Assembly (NCBI GenBank): GCA_019358835.1
Contig: JAHHIH010000008.1
Location: forward strand, 1 to 64,000
From: Tildeniella torsiva UHER 1998/13D
GTDB taxonomy: Bacteria > Cyanobacteriota > Cyanobacteriia > Phormidesmidales > Phormidesmidaceae
Length of the DNA: 64,000 nt
Reading direction: 5' to 3'
In this document: piece by piece, positions 44,952-53,742 of the stretch
Layout of the letters: every line of letters starts with the position of its first letter
Position numbering within the stretch: position 1 is the stretch's first letter
Position numbers and translations under genes: made by a program
Notes under the pieces: generated by a model
What the model was told of the DNA's origin: nothing
What the model saw: only the letters and a program-made list of their open reading frames with translations
The model's database searches: none

Positions 44952-45713
44952 ATGTCTAGCCCAGCGCCTATTCCTAGCTTTCCTGAGTGCGACCACCGGC
45001 TGGTGCAGTCGCTGCACCATTTGAGCGATCGCGAGCTGGTGCAGCTGTTTCAGCGCCACGGCGATGCGGGGCGTTATTTTACGGCAATTTTTTGTCGCTA
45101 TAGCCCCATGGTCTATAGCCTGATTCGCCACTCGGCGCGATCGCCCGTGCAGGCCGAGTACCTGTTTGCCCTCACCTGGCGGCATATTCTCCACGAGCTG
45201 GGCGGGGTTGAATGCCCCGAGGCGGTGGCGGGTGAGGGGCCCGGTGCCTTTACCCTACAGAACTGGCTGATCAACATCACCGCCCTCTGCATCAACCAGG
45301 CGGTGGTGCCCGAGGTCGAGACCATCCACTATTCCCTCGATCAGGCCACGCCGCCCCTGTGGTGCTACGTTGAGCAGGCCCTCGATCGCCTGCCGCCGGT
45401 AGAGCGGCTGGTGGCCGTTATGGCCCTGACCTTCCGCTGGAGCGAGAACCGCATCGCTGCCTACCTCCAGGCCGAGGGCGAATCTCTCACAGCGGCAGAA
45501 GTCCGTCACAAGCTCAGGCTAGCCTTTCAGCATTTGGAGTCGGCCCTGCCCGACGACATTCGCCAAATTTACCTGGGCGGCGGGGCGCTACGACCTGACC
45601 CATTGCCCGACGACCTCGACGGTCTGTTGACCGTGCCCGATTTAGAGGGAGCCAGTCTGGTAGATGCTGGTTTGGTGGGCACCGCTGGAGAATTGGGTGA
45701 ATGGGCCAACTAG
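44952..45713 (+). CDS. ECF-like sigma-70 family sigma factor
   Basis: 253 residues. Region 2-like sequence (DRELVQLFQRHGDAGRYFTAIFCRYSPMVYSLI, about 24-60) is followed by the ALTWRHIL region and a region-4-like helix-turn-helix (ALDRLPPVERLVAVMALTFRWSENRIAAYLQ, about 140-175) and an acidic, Leu/Asp-rich tail. ECF sigma factors respond to extracytoplasmic stress, but no anti-sigma gene is obvious next to it. The HTH is less standard than in housekeeping sigma factors. A TPR protein follows 40 bases downstream, probably in the same operon. Confidence 0.78.
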   Translation: MSSPAPIPSFPECDHRLVQSLHHLSDRELVQLFQRHGDAGRYFTAIFCRYSPMVYSLIRHSARSPVQAEYLFALTWRHILHELGGVECPEAVAGEGPGAFTLQNWLINITALCINQAVVPEVETIHYSLDQATPPLWCYVEQALDRLPPVERLVAVMALTFRWSENRIAAYLQAEGESLTAAEVRHKLRLAFQHLESALPDDIRQIYLGGGALRPDPLPDDLDGLLTVPDLEGASLVDAGLVGTAGELGEWAN

Positions 45714-45752
45714 CTGAGCTGACCCCGCAATGGAGACCCTGGGGAGGGGGAA

Positions 45753-46772
45753 ATGGCCATGAAGCACATTGGTAAATTGAGCCTGGGGGCATTGATCTTG
45801 GTGCTGCTGGGCGGGCAGGCAGCTCCGGCCGCTAACCTGGAAGAGCAGCTCGACCTACGCCCCAATAGCGCCACCCGCACTGAATCGCGGGATGTGGCCG
45901 ACGGCTGGATGCAGCTGGGCAATCAGCAGCTGACGGAGGGCAACCTAATCGAAGCCGTCAATTCCTGGGCCGAGGCGGCAGAAATCTATCGCCTGCTAGA
46001 CGACGGCCAGTCGGCGGGGCGAGCCTACGGATCGATGGGGGCCGCTCTGGCCACCCTGGGCCTCTACCCCGAAGCTGAGCGCGCCTTTGTGCTGCGGGTG
46101 GGAACAGCCCGCGATAACGACGATCTGCTGGGGCAGGTGTACGGCCTCAACAATCTGGGCAATCTCTACGTCAACCGGGGTCAGCTGATCGAAGGGCAGG
46201 CCCACTTTGCAGAAGCCCTACAAATAGCTCGAACCACGGGCGATTCGCGGGCCATTGGTGTTTCTCTCAGCAATCTGGGTCAGGTGGCGACCCAGCGGGG
46301 CGACCTGGAAGCAGCGGTGCAACTGCTTGAGGCCGCCACTAACTACCGCATTTTGGCCAGCGACTACGTGGGCGAGGCTCACTCGTCGAACAGTCTGGGG
46401 GATGTCTATGTGGCTCTGGGCCGCGAGTCTAATGCGATCGGAGCCTATCGGGTGGGGCTACGGGCCGGGGTTGAGGCGGGCGATCGCGCCCTGCAAATTC
46501 GCGCCCTAGATGGGTTGGCGGGCATTTACCTGGAGCGAGACGACCTGGTTCAGGCCAAGACCTACCTCGACCAGCGCGCTGCCCTCACCTTGGGCACTGT
46601 GCCGCCGGATCTGCAAACGGCTCTCAGCTATCGAGCCCTGGGTGACTACTACATGCTGACGGAGGACACAGCCCGAGCCGAGCAGGCTTTTACCTTGGGT
46701 CTGGGGATTGCTCGCGATCTTCAGCAAAAGTCTCTAGAGGCGGAGTTCATCAACCGACTGCTGGAGTTTTAG
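45753..46772 (+). CDS. Secreted TPR-repeat protein
   Basis: 339 residues. A signal peptide (MAMKHIGKLSLGALILVLLG, cleaved near PAA) precedes about six tetratricopeptide-type repeats, seen in WMQLGNQQLTEGNLIEAVNSW, GRAYGSMGAALATLGLYPEA, YGLNNLGNLYVNRGQLIEGQ, SLSNLGQVATQRGDLEAA and SSNSLGDVYVALGRESNA. TPR solenoids mediate protein-protein contacts, here in the periplasm. It follows the ECF-like sigma gene and may be part of its regulatory circuit; that is inference. A strong terminator shared with convergent cphA follows. Confidence 0.85.
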   Translation: MAMKHIGKLSLGALILVLLGGQAAPAANLEEQLDLRPNSATRTESRDVADGWMQLGNQQLTEGNLIEAVNSWAEAAEIYRLLDDGQSAGRAYGSMGAALATLGLYPEAERAFVLRVGTARDNDDLLGQVYGLNNLGNLYVNRGQLIEGQAHFAEALQIARTTGDSRAIGVSLSNLGQVATQRGDLEAAVQLLEAATNYRILASDYVGEAHSSNSLGDVYVALGRESNAIGAYRVGLRAGVEAGDRALQIRALDGLAGIYLERDDLVQAKTYLDQRAALTLGTVPPDLQTALSYRALGDYYMLTEDTARAEQAFTLGLGIARDLQQKSLEAEFINRLLEF

Positions 46773-46792
46773 CCTCCTGCTCCACCAGGTAA

Positions 46793-46833
46793 CACAAAAG
46801 GGCTTCCCCGTTTTTTGGGGAAGCCCTTTTGTG
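46793..46833. terminator. Bidirectional terminator between the TPR gene and cphA
   Basis: Near-perfect stem CACAAAAGGGCTTCCCC (46793-46809) with GGGGAAGCCCTTTTGTG (about 46817-46833) and a T-rich loop. A symmetrical A/T flank lets it work on both strands. Confidence 0.85.
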
Positions 46834-46853
46834 TAGAAGGGTTCGCCGCCTAT

Positions 46854-49544
46854 TTAAGGACGTACCTGGGCGTACTGGTCGATAGGCGTAGACTCGGGCT
46901 CGGCGGTACCATTCAGCCCCGGCTTGAGCTGGGGCAGCGGATTACGGGCTTTGATCAGGGCGATCGCCCGAGTCACGGTCTCCGGCAAAATCACCACCAG
47001 GCTGTCATCCTCAGCACCATCTAGCGCCGCGTTGATCGCCTCGGTCTCGTCGAGAATGACCCTGTAGCTGGCATGGCCAGTCCCCTCCTCAATGCCGTGG
47101 ACAATCCACTTGGCGGCGTCGCCCCGATCCCGGCCTCGAGTGTCGTCGTCCTCTTTGACCACGATGTCGTCAAACATCTGGGCCGCCAGCTTGCCGAGGG
47201 TGATGAAGTCGTCATCGCGGCGATCGCCAGGCCCACCCACGACGCCAATGCGCTTGCCCGGCCAGTTCTTCACAAAGCCACCCAGGGCTTCGTAGCTGGC
47301 GGGGTTGTGGGCATAGTCCACCAGGGCGTGGAACCGGCCCAGGTTGAACAGGTTCATACGGCCAGGGGTCTGGTCGGTGGAGGCCTCGAAGGTGTGCAGC
47401 GCCTGACGAATGAAGCCAATATCAACGCCCTGGGCAAAGGCCGCTAGACTGGCCGCCAGGGCGTTGGCGATCTGGAAGGGAGCTTTGCCGCCCATGGTCA
47501 GGGGCACCTTGTCAGCCTGCTCAATGCGCAGCAGCCAGTCGCCCTTAAGAATCGACAGATAGCCCTGCTCGTAGATAGCCGCCAAGCCCCCCTGCTGGGA
47601 ATGCTTGCGTACCAGATCGTTGTGGGGATCCATGGAGAAGTAGGCCACCTGGCTCTTTACCTTTTGGGCCATCGCCGCCACCAGGGGGTCGTCGGCATTG
47701 AGTACCGCATAGCCGCTGGGGCGAACGGTTTCGGCCACTACACTCTTGAGGTGGGCCATGTCTTCAAGGGTTTCGATATCGCCCAGGCCCATGTGGTCGG
47801 CGGCGACGTTGAGCACCACGCCAATGTCGCAGTCTTTAAAGGCTAGGCCCGATCGCAGAATGCCGCCCCGCGCCGTCTCCAGCACCGCCACCTCTACAGT
47901 GGGATCCTGCAAAATTACCTGGGCGCTCTGGGGGCCGGTGGTATCGCCTGGCTCCACCATGTTGTCGCCGATATAGATGCCGTCGGTGGTGGTAAAACCC
48001 ACCATCTGCCCAGTTTGCTTAAAGATGTGGGCGGTGAGGCGGGTGGTGGTGGTTTTGCCGTTGGTGCCGGTAATCGCCACCACCGGAATGCGGGCGGGCT
48101 GACCCGGCGGAAACAGCATGGCCAAAATCGGCTCGGCCACGTTGCGGGCGATGCCCATGCTGGGGCACACGTGCATGCGCAGGCCAGGGGCGGCGTTGAC
48201 TTCGACGATCACCCCATCCACCTCGCGCAGGGGCTTGGAGATGTCGGTGGTGACCACGTCAATACCCGCGATATCGAGGCCGATGGTTTTGGCGATGCGC
48301 TGGGCCACCCAAATATTGTCGGGGTGGATGTCATCGGTGCGATCGATGGCGATGCCGCCCGTACTGAGGTTGGCGGTGGCCCGCAGGTAGCACATTTCGC
48401 CCACGGGCAGTACGGTGTCGAGGGTGTAGCCCTTGCGATCGAGCAGCTGCCAGGTGGTGCGATCGACCTCAATGCGGGTCAGCAGGTTGTCGTGGCCTAC
48501 GCCGCGGCGGGGGTCTTGGTTGGTGATTTCAATCAGCTGCTCAATGGTGGATTTGCCGTCGCCGACCACGTGGGCGGGCACCCGTTCAGCCACCGCGATC
48601 ACCCGGCCATTGATCACCAGCACCCGGTGGTCGCGGCCTCGATAGAAGCGCTCGACAATTACGCCTCTGGAAACCTCTTTGGCCGCTTCGTAGGCTTCTT
48701 CTGCCGCCTCGAAGGTGTCGATATCGATGGTAATGCCGCGCCCGTGGTTGCCGTCGAGGGGCTTGATCACGATGGGGTAGCCGCCTACATCTTCGATCGC
48801 ATTCTCAAGCTCGTCCAAATAGTTGATCACGGTGCCCCGAGGCACGGGCACCCCGGCGTTGCGCAGAATTTGCTTAGTGCCCTCTTTATCGGAAGCCAGC
48901 TCTACCGCCAAAATGCTGGTCTTGCTGCTCAGGGTGGCCTGCACCCGCTGCTGGTAGCGGCCATAGCCGAGCTGAATCATGGCTCGGGTAGAGAGCTGCA
49001 TCCAGGGAATATCTTGAATTTCGGCGGCGCGCACGATGGCTTCGGTGCTGGGGCCAAGGGCGGCATCGAGGCGAAACTCGGTGAGGTCGGCCAGGTCTTG
49101 CTCTAGCTCTTCTTTGGAGTAGTGGCCAGTTTCGATCAGGCTATTACACAGGCGTACGGCGGCACGAGCGGCGTAGCGTCCGGCCTGCTCGTTTTGGTAT
49201 TCAAACACCACCTGGTAGACCCCGACTTCGACCACGCTGCGGGTGCGACCAAAGCCCACGGGCATACCGGCCATGGTTTGCAGCTCAAGGGCGACATGTT
49301 CGACGATGTGGCCCATATAGGTGCCCTGGCGCACCCGACTCAAGAAGCCGCCCCGGTGCCCCGGAGAACAAAAGTGCTCGATCAGGCTAGGGAGTGTTTC
49401 TACTAGTGCTTCGTAAAACCCAGGGATCTGGTCAGAGGGGCGGTCGGCGAGGTCTTCTAGGTCGAGCCGCATCAGAATCAGGTTGGGGTAGCGAATGCTC
49501 CAGTAGTTTGGCCCTCGTAGAGTCTGGGTTTTAAGAATTCGCAT
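46854..49544 (-). CDS. cphA: Cyanophycin synthetase
   Basis: 896 residues from the ATG at 49544 (MRILKTQTLRGPNYWSIR, the family start); an upstream in-frame ATG at 49658 adds a non-conserved 38 residues. CphA polymerises aspartate and arginine into cyanophycin. An N-terminal domain (1-160) is followed by an ATP-grasp domain (about 210-470, with GYPIVIKPLDGNHGRGI) and a Mur-ligase-like domain with the P-loop ITGTNGKTTTTRL near 488-500, then HNPASYEALGGF. Full length. No cyanophycinase (cphB) gene lies next to it. Confidence 0.95.
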   Translation of the reverse strand: MRILKTQTLRGPNYWSIRYPNLILMRLDLEDLADRPSDQIPGFYEALVETLPSLIEHFCSPGHRGGFLSRVRQGTYMGHIVEHVALELQTMAGMPVGFGRTRSVVEVGVYQVVFEYQNEQAGRYAARAAVRLCNSLIETGHYSKEELEQDLADLTEFRLDAALGPSTEAIVRAAEIQDIPWMQLSTRAMIQLGYGRYQQRVQATLSSKTSILAVELASDKEGTKQILRNAGVPVPRGTVINYLDELENAIEDVGGYPIVIKPLDGNHGRGITIDIDTFEAAEEAYEAAKEVSRGVIVERFYRGRDHRVLVINGRVIAVAERVPAHVVGDGKSTIEQLIEITNQDPRRGVGHDNLLTRIEVDRTTWQLLDRKGYTLDTVLPVGEMCYLRATANLSTGGIAIDRTDDIHPDNIWVAQRIAKTIGLDIAGIDVVTTDISKPLREVDGVIVEVNAAPGLRMHVCPSMGIARNVAEPILAMLFPPGQPARIPVVAITGTNGKTTTTRLTAHIFKQTGQMVGFTTTDGIYIGDNMVEPGDTTGPQSAQVILQDPTVEVAVLETARGGILRSGLAFKDCDIGVVLNVAADHMGLGDIETLEDMAHLKSVVAETVRPSGYAVLNADDPLVAAMAQKVKSQVAYFSMDPHNDLVRKHSQQGGLAAIYEQGYLSILKGDWLLRIEQADKVPLTMGGKAPFQIANALAASLAAFAQGVDIGFIRQALHTFEASTDQTPGRMNLFNLGRFHALVDYAHNPASYEALGGFVKNWPGKRIGVVGGPGDRRDDDFITLGKLAAQMFDDIVVKEDDDTRGRDRGDAAKWIVHGIEEGTGHASYRVILDETEAINAALDGAEDDSLVVILPETVTRAIALIKARNPLPQLKPGLNGTAEPESTPIDQYAQVRP

Positions 49545-49730
49545 GGGCTGTCGTAACTCACCGGTCGTAGAACAGGGTTGGCCTGAGAGCAGCACCGATC
49601 GCGAGAAGGGGCAATCGGGCAGGGGTGTAGTGCAGTATAACCCCAGGTCAACGCCCAAGACAGTATCCCTGAGGCACGATCTTGCGCTTGATAGGGGAAT
49701 AGTCTAGCGGCGACGCCAGCGATCGCTGAC

Positions 49731-50486
49731 TTACTGGGTCAGGGCACGAATGAATCCCTGAAGCTCGTTTAAAAAACCGCCTCGTTTGGCTTTGGGGGCC
49801 GCCGCACCGGATTCGCCAGAGTCAGAACTGGCCTCGCCCATCAGGATGCGATCGATCGCTTCACCGGAGGGCTTTTGGGGCACTTCGGCCAGCAGCTCAT
49901 AGCCCCCAGCGGTCTCCTGCCACACCTGCCAGGGGTGGGGGTAGCAGCGCAACAGCACGGCCCCCTCCATGGGCCGCAGGTAGTAGACCGGCTCCAGGGT
50001 GCTGAGGAAGCGATCGCGCAGCTGCCGCCCAGCGTAGCCAATGCCAATGGTGGCCACATCTTCGAGCTTGGGGTTGAGCATGATCACAAAGGCGTCGCCC
50101 GCCTGGGCACACATCTCTTCGACCTGGTTGACCTCAATCGACGAGGGCTCCACAAACAGGTAGGCCTGGTCGCCCGGCTCCATCTCGCTGTGGAGTTCGC
50201 CAATGCCCCGGACCACAAACTCGGGATTGCCCCAGTTGCGGCGGGCCAGGGCCGCTGACCCGGCATCGGGAAAGTAAATTTTGAAGGTCAGGCCCAGCTC
50301 TTGCAGGGCCGGGTAAAACAGTTCGGCGACGGGCATGCCCTTCAGCTCGGAGTAGACCAGCTCCACCATCATCCGAGGCACCCCCGCCTGGATCGCGGCC
50401 TGAGTCGCGCCTCGGGCCTGGGCGATCGCATCTTCGAGGCTGGCCGGAACGCCAACAGTCGTCACAGAATCCATAGCACCATCCAT
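49731..50486 (-). CDS. DUF1995 domain protein
   Basis: 251 residues of the DUF1995 family, found throughout cyanobacteria and plastids without known function. The pattern VPASLEDAIAQARGATQAAI near 13-32, FKIYFPDAGSAALARRNWGN and FVEPSSIEVNQVEEMC are typical. It follows the cysteine desulfurase gene after a gap of only 7 bases, so the two are probably one operon. The C-terminal 35 residues are Ser/Gly/Ala-rich. Confidence 0.88.
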   Translation of the reverse strand: MDGAMDSVTTVGVPASLEDAIAQARGATQAAIQAGVPRMMVELVYSELKGMPVAELFYPALQELGLTFKIYFPDAGSAALARRNWGNPEFVVRGIGELHSEMEPGDQAYLFVEPSSIEVNQVEEMCAQAGDAFVIMLNPKLEDVATIGIGYAGRQLRDRFLSTLEPVYYLRPMEGAVLLRCYPHPWQVWQETAGGYELLAEVPQKPSGEAIDRILMGEASSDSGESGAAAPKAKRGGFLNELQGFIRALTQ

Positions 50487-50493
50487 GGCAGGT

Positions 50494-51660
50494 CTACACC
50501 GGAGATAAGGTTAAAGGAACAAGAGTGCGCTGGAGCACCTGGCGCAGCACCATGGCCGTCCAGTCAACGTCGGCGGCGGTGGTGTGCCGTCCCAGGGTGA
50601 GGCGAATGCCGCAGCGGGCCGCGCGATCGCCGTAGCCCATGGCCAGCAGCACCAGGCTGGGGCTGACCTGGCCGCTGTGGCAGGCTGAGCCAGCGCTGAT
50701 GCCAATGCCCGCCAGATTCATCTCGCGCACCAGGGTACGACCGCTGACGCGATCGCCATCGGCGGCGGCAATGCAAAAGCTAGCGTGGTGGGGCAGCCGG
50801 TGACGGCGATCGCCTGTGGGCACCAGCTCAGCCACATCGGCAAGCTGGCCAAAGAGGCGATCGCGTAGCCCAATCAGCCGCAGGGTTTCAGCAGGCATTT
50901 CCGCCGCCGCCAGGGCTGCGGCCACCCCAAACCCCGCGAGGGTCGGCACCGCCTGGGTACCAGAACGCAGGCCAAACTCCTGGCCGCCACCCCCCAGCAG
51001 CGGCTCTAGCTCAACCCTGGGTCGCACGTACAGCGCCCCTGCCCCCTGGGGGCCATAGATCTTGTGGCTAGAGAGCGACAGCAAATCGACTGACAGGGTT
51101 TGCACATCGATGGGCAGCCGCCCCGCCACCTGCACCGCATCGGTGTGAAACAGCGCCCCGTGGTCGCGGGCAATCTGACCCAGCGCCTCAATGGGCTGAA
51201 GGGTGCCCACCTCGCTCTGACCGTAAATAACCGACACCAGCACGGTGTTATCGCGCAGCGCCTGGCGCAGACTGGCCGGGCTCACCTGCCCCTGGGCATC
51301 TACCGGCAGCCGAGTCACCTGCCAACCCAGCTGCTCCAGGTGCCGGGCGGGCTGCTCTACCGCAGAGTGCTCCACCGACGAAATGATCAGATGCTGCGGC
51401 AACGGATAGCGCCGGGCTACTCCTAGCAGCGCCAGGTTATCAGCCTCGGTGCCCCCCGCCGTAAACACCACCGAGTTAGGGTCGGCATTGAGCAGCGCCG
51501 CCACTTGCAGGCGCGCCTGCTCTAGCGCGGTAGCGGCCTGGCTGCCCCAGTTGTGCAGGCTGGAGGGGTTGCCCCACTGGTCGGCCATCGCTGTCTGCAT
51601 CGCCGCGATCGCCTCCGGGCGCGGGGGTGTAGTAGCGCTGTAGTCTAAATAGATTTGCAT
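50494..51660 (-). CDS. Cysteine desulfurase (NifS/IscS family)
   Basis: 388 residues, class V aminotransferase fold. It starts MQIYLDYSATTPPRPEA, has the PLP lysine in SLSSHKIYGPQGAGAL near 194-209 and the catalytic Cys in GISAGSACHSGQ near 320-331. It moves sulfur from cysteine to a persulfide for iron-sulfur or other thiolated cofactors. It is longer and closer to NifS/IscS than to SufS. No Fe-S scaffold gene is adjacent; DUF1995 follows 7 bases downstream. Confidence 0.92.
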   Translation of the reverse strand: MQIYLDYSATTPPRPEAIAAMQTAMADQWGNPSSLHNWGSQAATALEQARLQVAALLNADPNSVVFTAGGTEADNLALLGVARRYPLPQHLIISSVEHSAVEQPARHLEQLGWQVTRLPVDAQGQVSPASLRQALRDNTVLVSVIYGQSEVGTLQPIEALGQIARDHGALFHTDAVQVAGRLPIDVQTLSVDLLSLSSHKIYGPQGAGALYVRPRVELEPLLGGGGQEFGLRSGTQAVPTLAGFGVAAALAAAEMPAETLRLIGLRDRLFGQLADVAELVPTGDRRHRLPHHASFCIAAADGDRVSGRTLVREMNLAGIGISAGSACHSGQVSPSLVLLAMGYGDRAARCGIRLTLGRHTTAADVDWTAMVLRQVLQRTLVPLTLSPV

Positions 51661-51995
51661 AGCGGGCTCGACAACAGAACAGCGCGCCCCTGAGGCACAA
51701 AATCCATCCTAGCAGGGAGCGCTATCCCTGGCAGGCCAGCAAACACGCTAGGCAATATCTGCCGCCGCCAGCCCTGCCAACTGCCCTAGGAGCGTTGCGA
51801 CAGGGCTCTTGCTGAATGCACGAGGGCTTGGAGATTGGGCTTTTTGAGGATTGCTGAGCAACCGCTTGACCCCGCCCATGGGCCAGCCCAGGCACTGAGG
51901 CCGTGGTGCGATCGAAAATTCGTTTAAAGTCATGGATGAATAGATTAAGTACAATTAAGATGTACCTGAAGATCTCAAAAAGCTAGGTTGAGCTT
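51661..51995. other. 335-base intergenic region, no clear gene
   Basis: Divergent promoter region between the desulfurase and an AT-rich glycosyltransferase. A leftward ORF (51748-51954) ends SPVATLLGQLAGLAAADIA but shows no motif, and I do not call it. AT-rich sequence from 51915 suggests the promoter of the glycosyltransferase. Confidence 0.5.
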
Positions 51996-53084
51996 ATGTC
52001 AAAATCCTTATCTTGGGGATTGGTGATTGTCACCTTCAATCGCGAAAAAATCTTGCCTCTATGCTTACAGTTGGCAGTTCAACAAACTCGCAAGCCCAAG
52101 GAAATAATTGTAATTGATGCTAGCTCAAACTGGGAAACGACCTGGGAAAATATCCAAAAGAATACCGTTATCAACCACAGCGACATTCGCTGGATCTATC
52201 AGCACTACGAGGTTCCTTCAATCACCGCCCAAAGGAATCAGGGTCTAAGCCTGGCTACGACCGACGTAGTATTTTTAATTGATGATGATTCTCTCATGTT
52301 TCCAGACTGCGCAGAGGCAGTCATGCAGGCTTACGAGGCTGACACCCAGGGTGTTATCAGCTCTGTTGCTATTGCAGAAAGCTCTACTGCTCCTGGAGAT
52401 AGCCCTATTCAAGATGCCCAAAAAGAGGTTGGCTATTCTCAAAAAATTTGGCATCTCATCAACAACAATTTGGCTTTCCAATGGTTTTGGAAAAAGATTC
52501 TAATGATGGATATTTATGAGCTTTGGATACCCTACGATGGCGATTTTCCTCATCATGAATTGCCCATCGAAATCCGGTCGATTAATATTAAATCTATTGC
52601 CCTCTGTCGCGGCTGTCAAATGACATTCCGGCGGGATGTAATAGCTCGAGAATTATTTGATGCATCTTTGCGATACTATGCGGTTGCAGAAGATCTTGAT
52701 GCCATTAATCGCGTGACTCGTTCTGGTTCTCTCGTACTTGCTGAAGATGCTCGTCTCCACCATTATTCTAGTGGTGGCGGGCGCTTTCCGCGATTTCTTG
52801 TCTCAGCACTTTCGATTTTAAATCAGGCCTGTTTTTTAAGAAAACATTCCAATAATCTACGTCGAGATCAGTTCAAATTTTACACACTATCTTGTCGTCG
52901 CATTTTTGGCGACCTGATTAAAGATGGATTGGGCAGACGGTTTTCTTTCCCTCAGGTGAGAGGAGATATTTATGGTGTCTTAGAGTCCAGAAATATTTTT
53001 CAAATCCCTGATATACACGAGCTGAATGATATCTACCCAGAGTTGCAAAAGAAGCTTTTGGATGAGGCCTCGAGCAGAAATTAA
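51996..53084 (+). CDS. Family 2 glycosyltransferase
   Basis: 362 residues. GT-A fold: GLVIVTFNREKILPLCLQLA at the N terminus, VIDASSNWETTW in place of the usual DDGS motif, the metal site FLIDDDSLMFPDC near 91-103 and an EDLDAINRVTRSG acceptor site near 231-243. The C-terminal part is longer than in simple GT2 enzymes. Visibly more AT-rich than its neighbours and alone, so it may be an acquired single gene that feeds the same glycan as the island at 27106-33975; that is inference. Confidence 0.85.
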   Translation: MSKSLSWGLVIVTFNREKILPLCLQLAVQQTRKPKEIIVIDASSNWETTWENIQKNTVINHSDIRWIYQHYEVPSITAQRNQGLSLATTDVVFLIDDDSLMFPDCAEAVMQAYEADTQGVISSVAIAESSTAPGDSPIQDAQKEVGYSQKIWHLINNNLAFQWFWKKILMMDIYELWIPYDGDFPHHELPIEIRSINIKSIALCRGCQMTFRRDVIARELFDASLRYYAVAEDLDAINRVTRSGSLVLAEDARLHHYSSGGGRFPRFLVSALSILNQACFLRKHSNNLRRDQFKFYTLSCRRIFGDLIKDGLGRRFSFPQVRGDIYGVLESRNIFQIPDIHELNDIYPELQKKLLDEASSRN

Positions 53085-53174
53085 ACAGAACTTTTAATCT
53101 CTGTCTTGCCTATTCTAAGAATAATCAATTTGCTCGACGTAGGGTTCTTATAATGCCGCCCAGCGGTTTACGAG

Positions 53175-53651
53175 CTAGCTAGAGGTGTATATGTGCAGGG
53201 CCGGTAACGGTAGCGAGCCATCACCCACAGCGATCGCCACTACCACCTCTGAGTCACCCGCCGCCGCTGGCTCTCCCTGGGCCTGGGGCACCGCCGCCGC
53301 TACCTCAGCCACCCGCTCGGGGCCGCTCTGGTGAAGGGCGGTCAACCAAGCCCAACCGCAGTCTACGAGGCGCTCTACATCTATACCCCCGTAGGCCGAT
53401 TCGAAAGGACGGAGGCGGTTTGTTCCTTCCCCTAGCAGAATGCTGGCCCCTTGCCAATTGTGGTTGCCTAAGTGATATAGCCCCACCGCAATCTGCAAAA
53501 TGCCCTGGTAAAACGGTTTGTCAAGGGTACTGGCCTCCATCCAAATGGCTTCGAGCACGTCGTGGCAGGCGTAATAGTCGCCCTGATTAAACAGAGCCAC
53601 CCCTTCCTCCAGGCGGGGATCAACACTGTCATTAGAGATATCGATGGCCAT
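53175..53651 (-). CDS. DUF309 domain protein
   Basis: 158 residues with the DUF309 signature: RLEEGVALFNQGDYYACHDVLEAIWMEA and DKPFYQGILQIAVGLYHLGNHNWQGA. The family occurs in cyanobacteria and plants; its conserved histidines (YYACHDVLEAIW, YHLGNHNW) suggest a metal site but no function is known. The C-terminal 45 residues are Ala-rich and not conserved. Confidence 0.88.
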   Translation of the reverse strand: MAIDISNDSVDPRLEEGVALFNQGDYYACHDVLEAIWMEASTLDKPFYQGILQIAVGLYHLGNHNWQGASILLGEGTNRLRPFESAYGGIDVERLVDCGWAWLTALHQSGPERVAEVAAAVPQAQGEPAAAGDSEVVVAIAVGDGSLPLPALHIYTSS

Positions 53652-53742
53652 GGCGGTGGCGGAACTGGCCTAAAGGGATAGTTCCATCCTAAGGCAGAGG
53701 TGTTATCCTCCACTGTGAGTGTGAGGTGTGAGGAAAATTAAC

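Noticed and set aside
48015-49106. 363-residue ORF antisense to cphA
   Set aside because: cphA has full-length, motif-complete coding on the other strand; the antisense frame is Gly/His/Val-rich low-complexity shadow.
51748-51954. Leftward ORF ending GLAAADIA, considered as a transposase fragment
   Set aside because: No DDE or other transposase motif and no inverted repeats flanking it.
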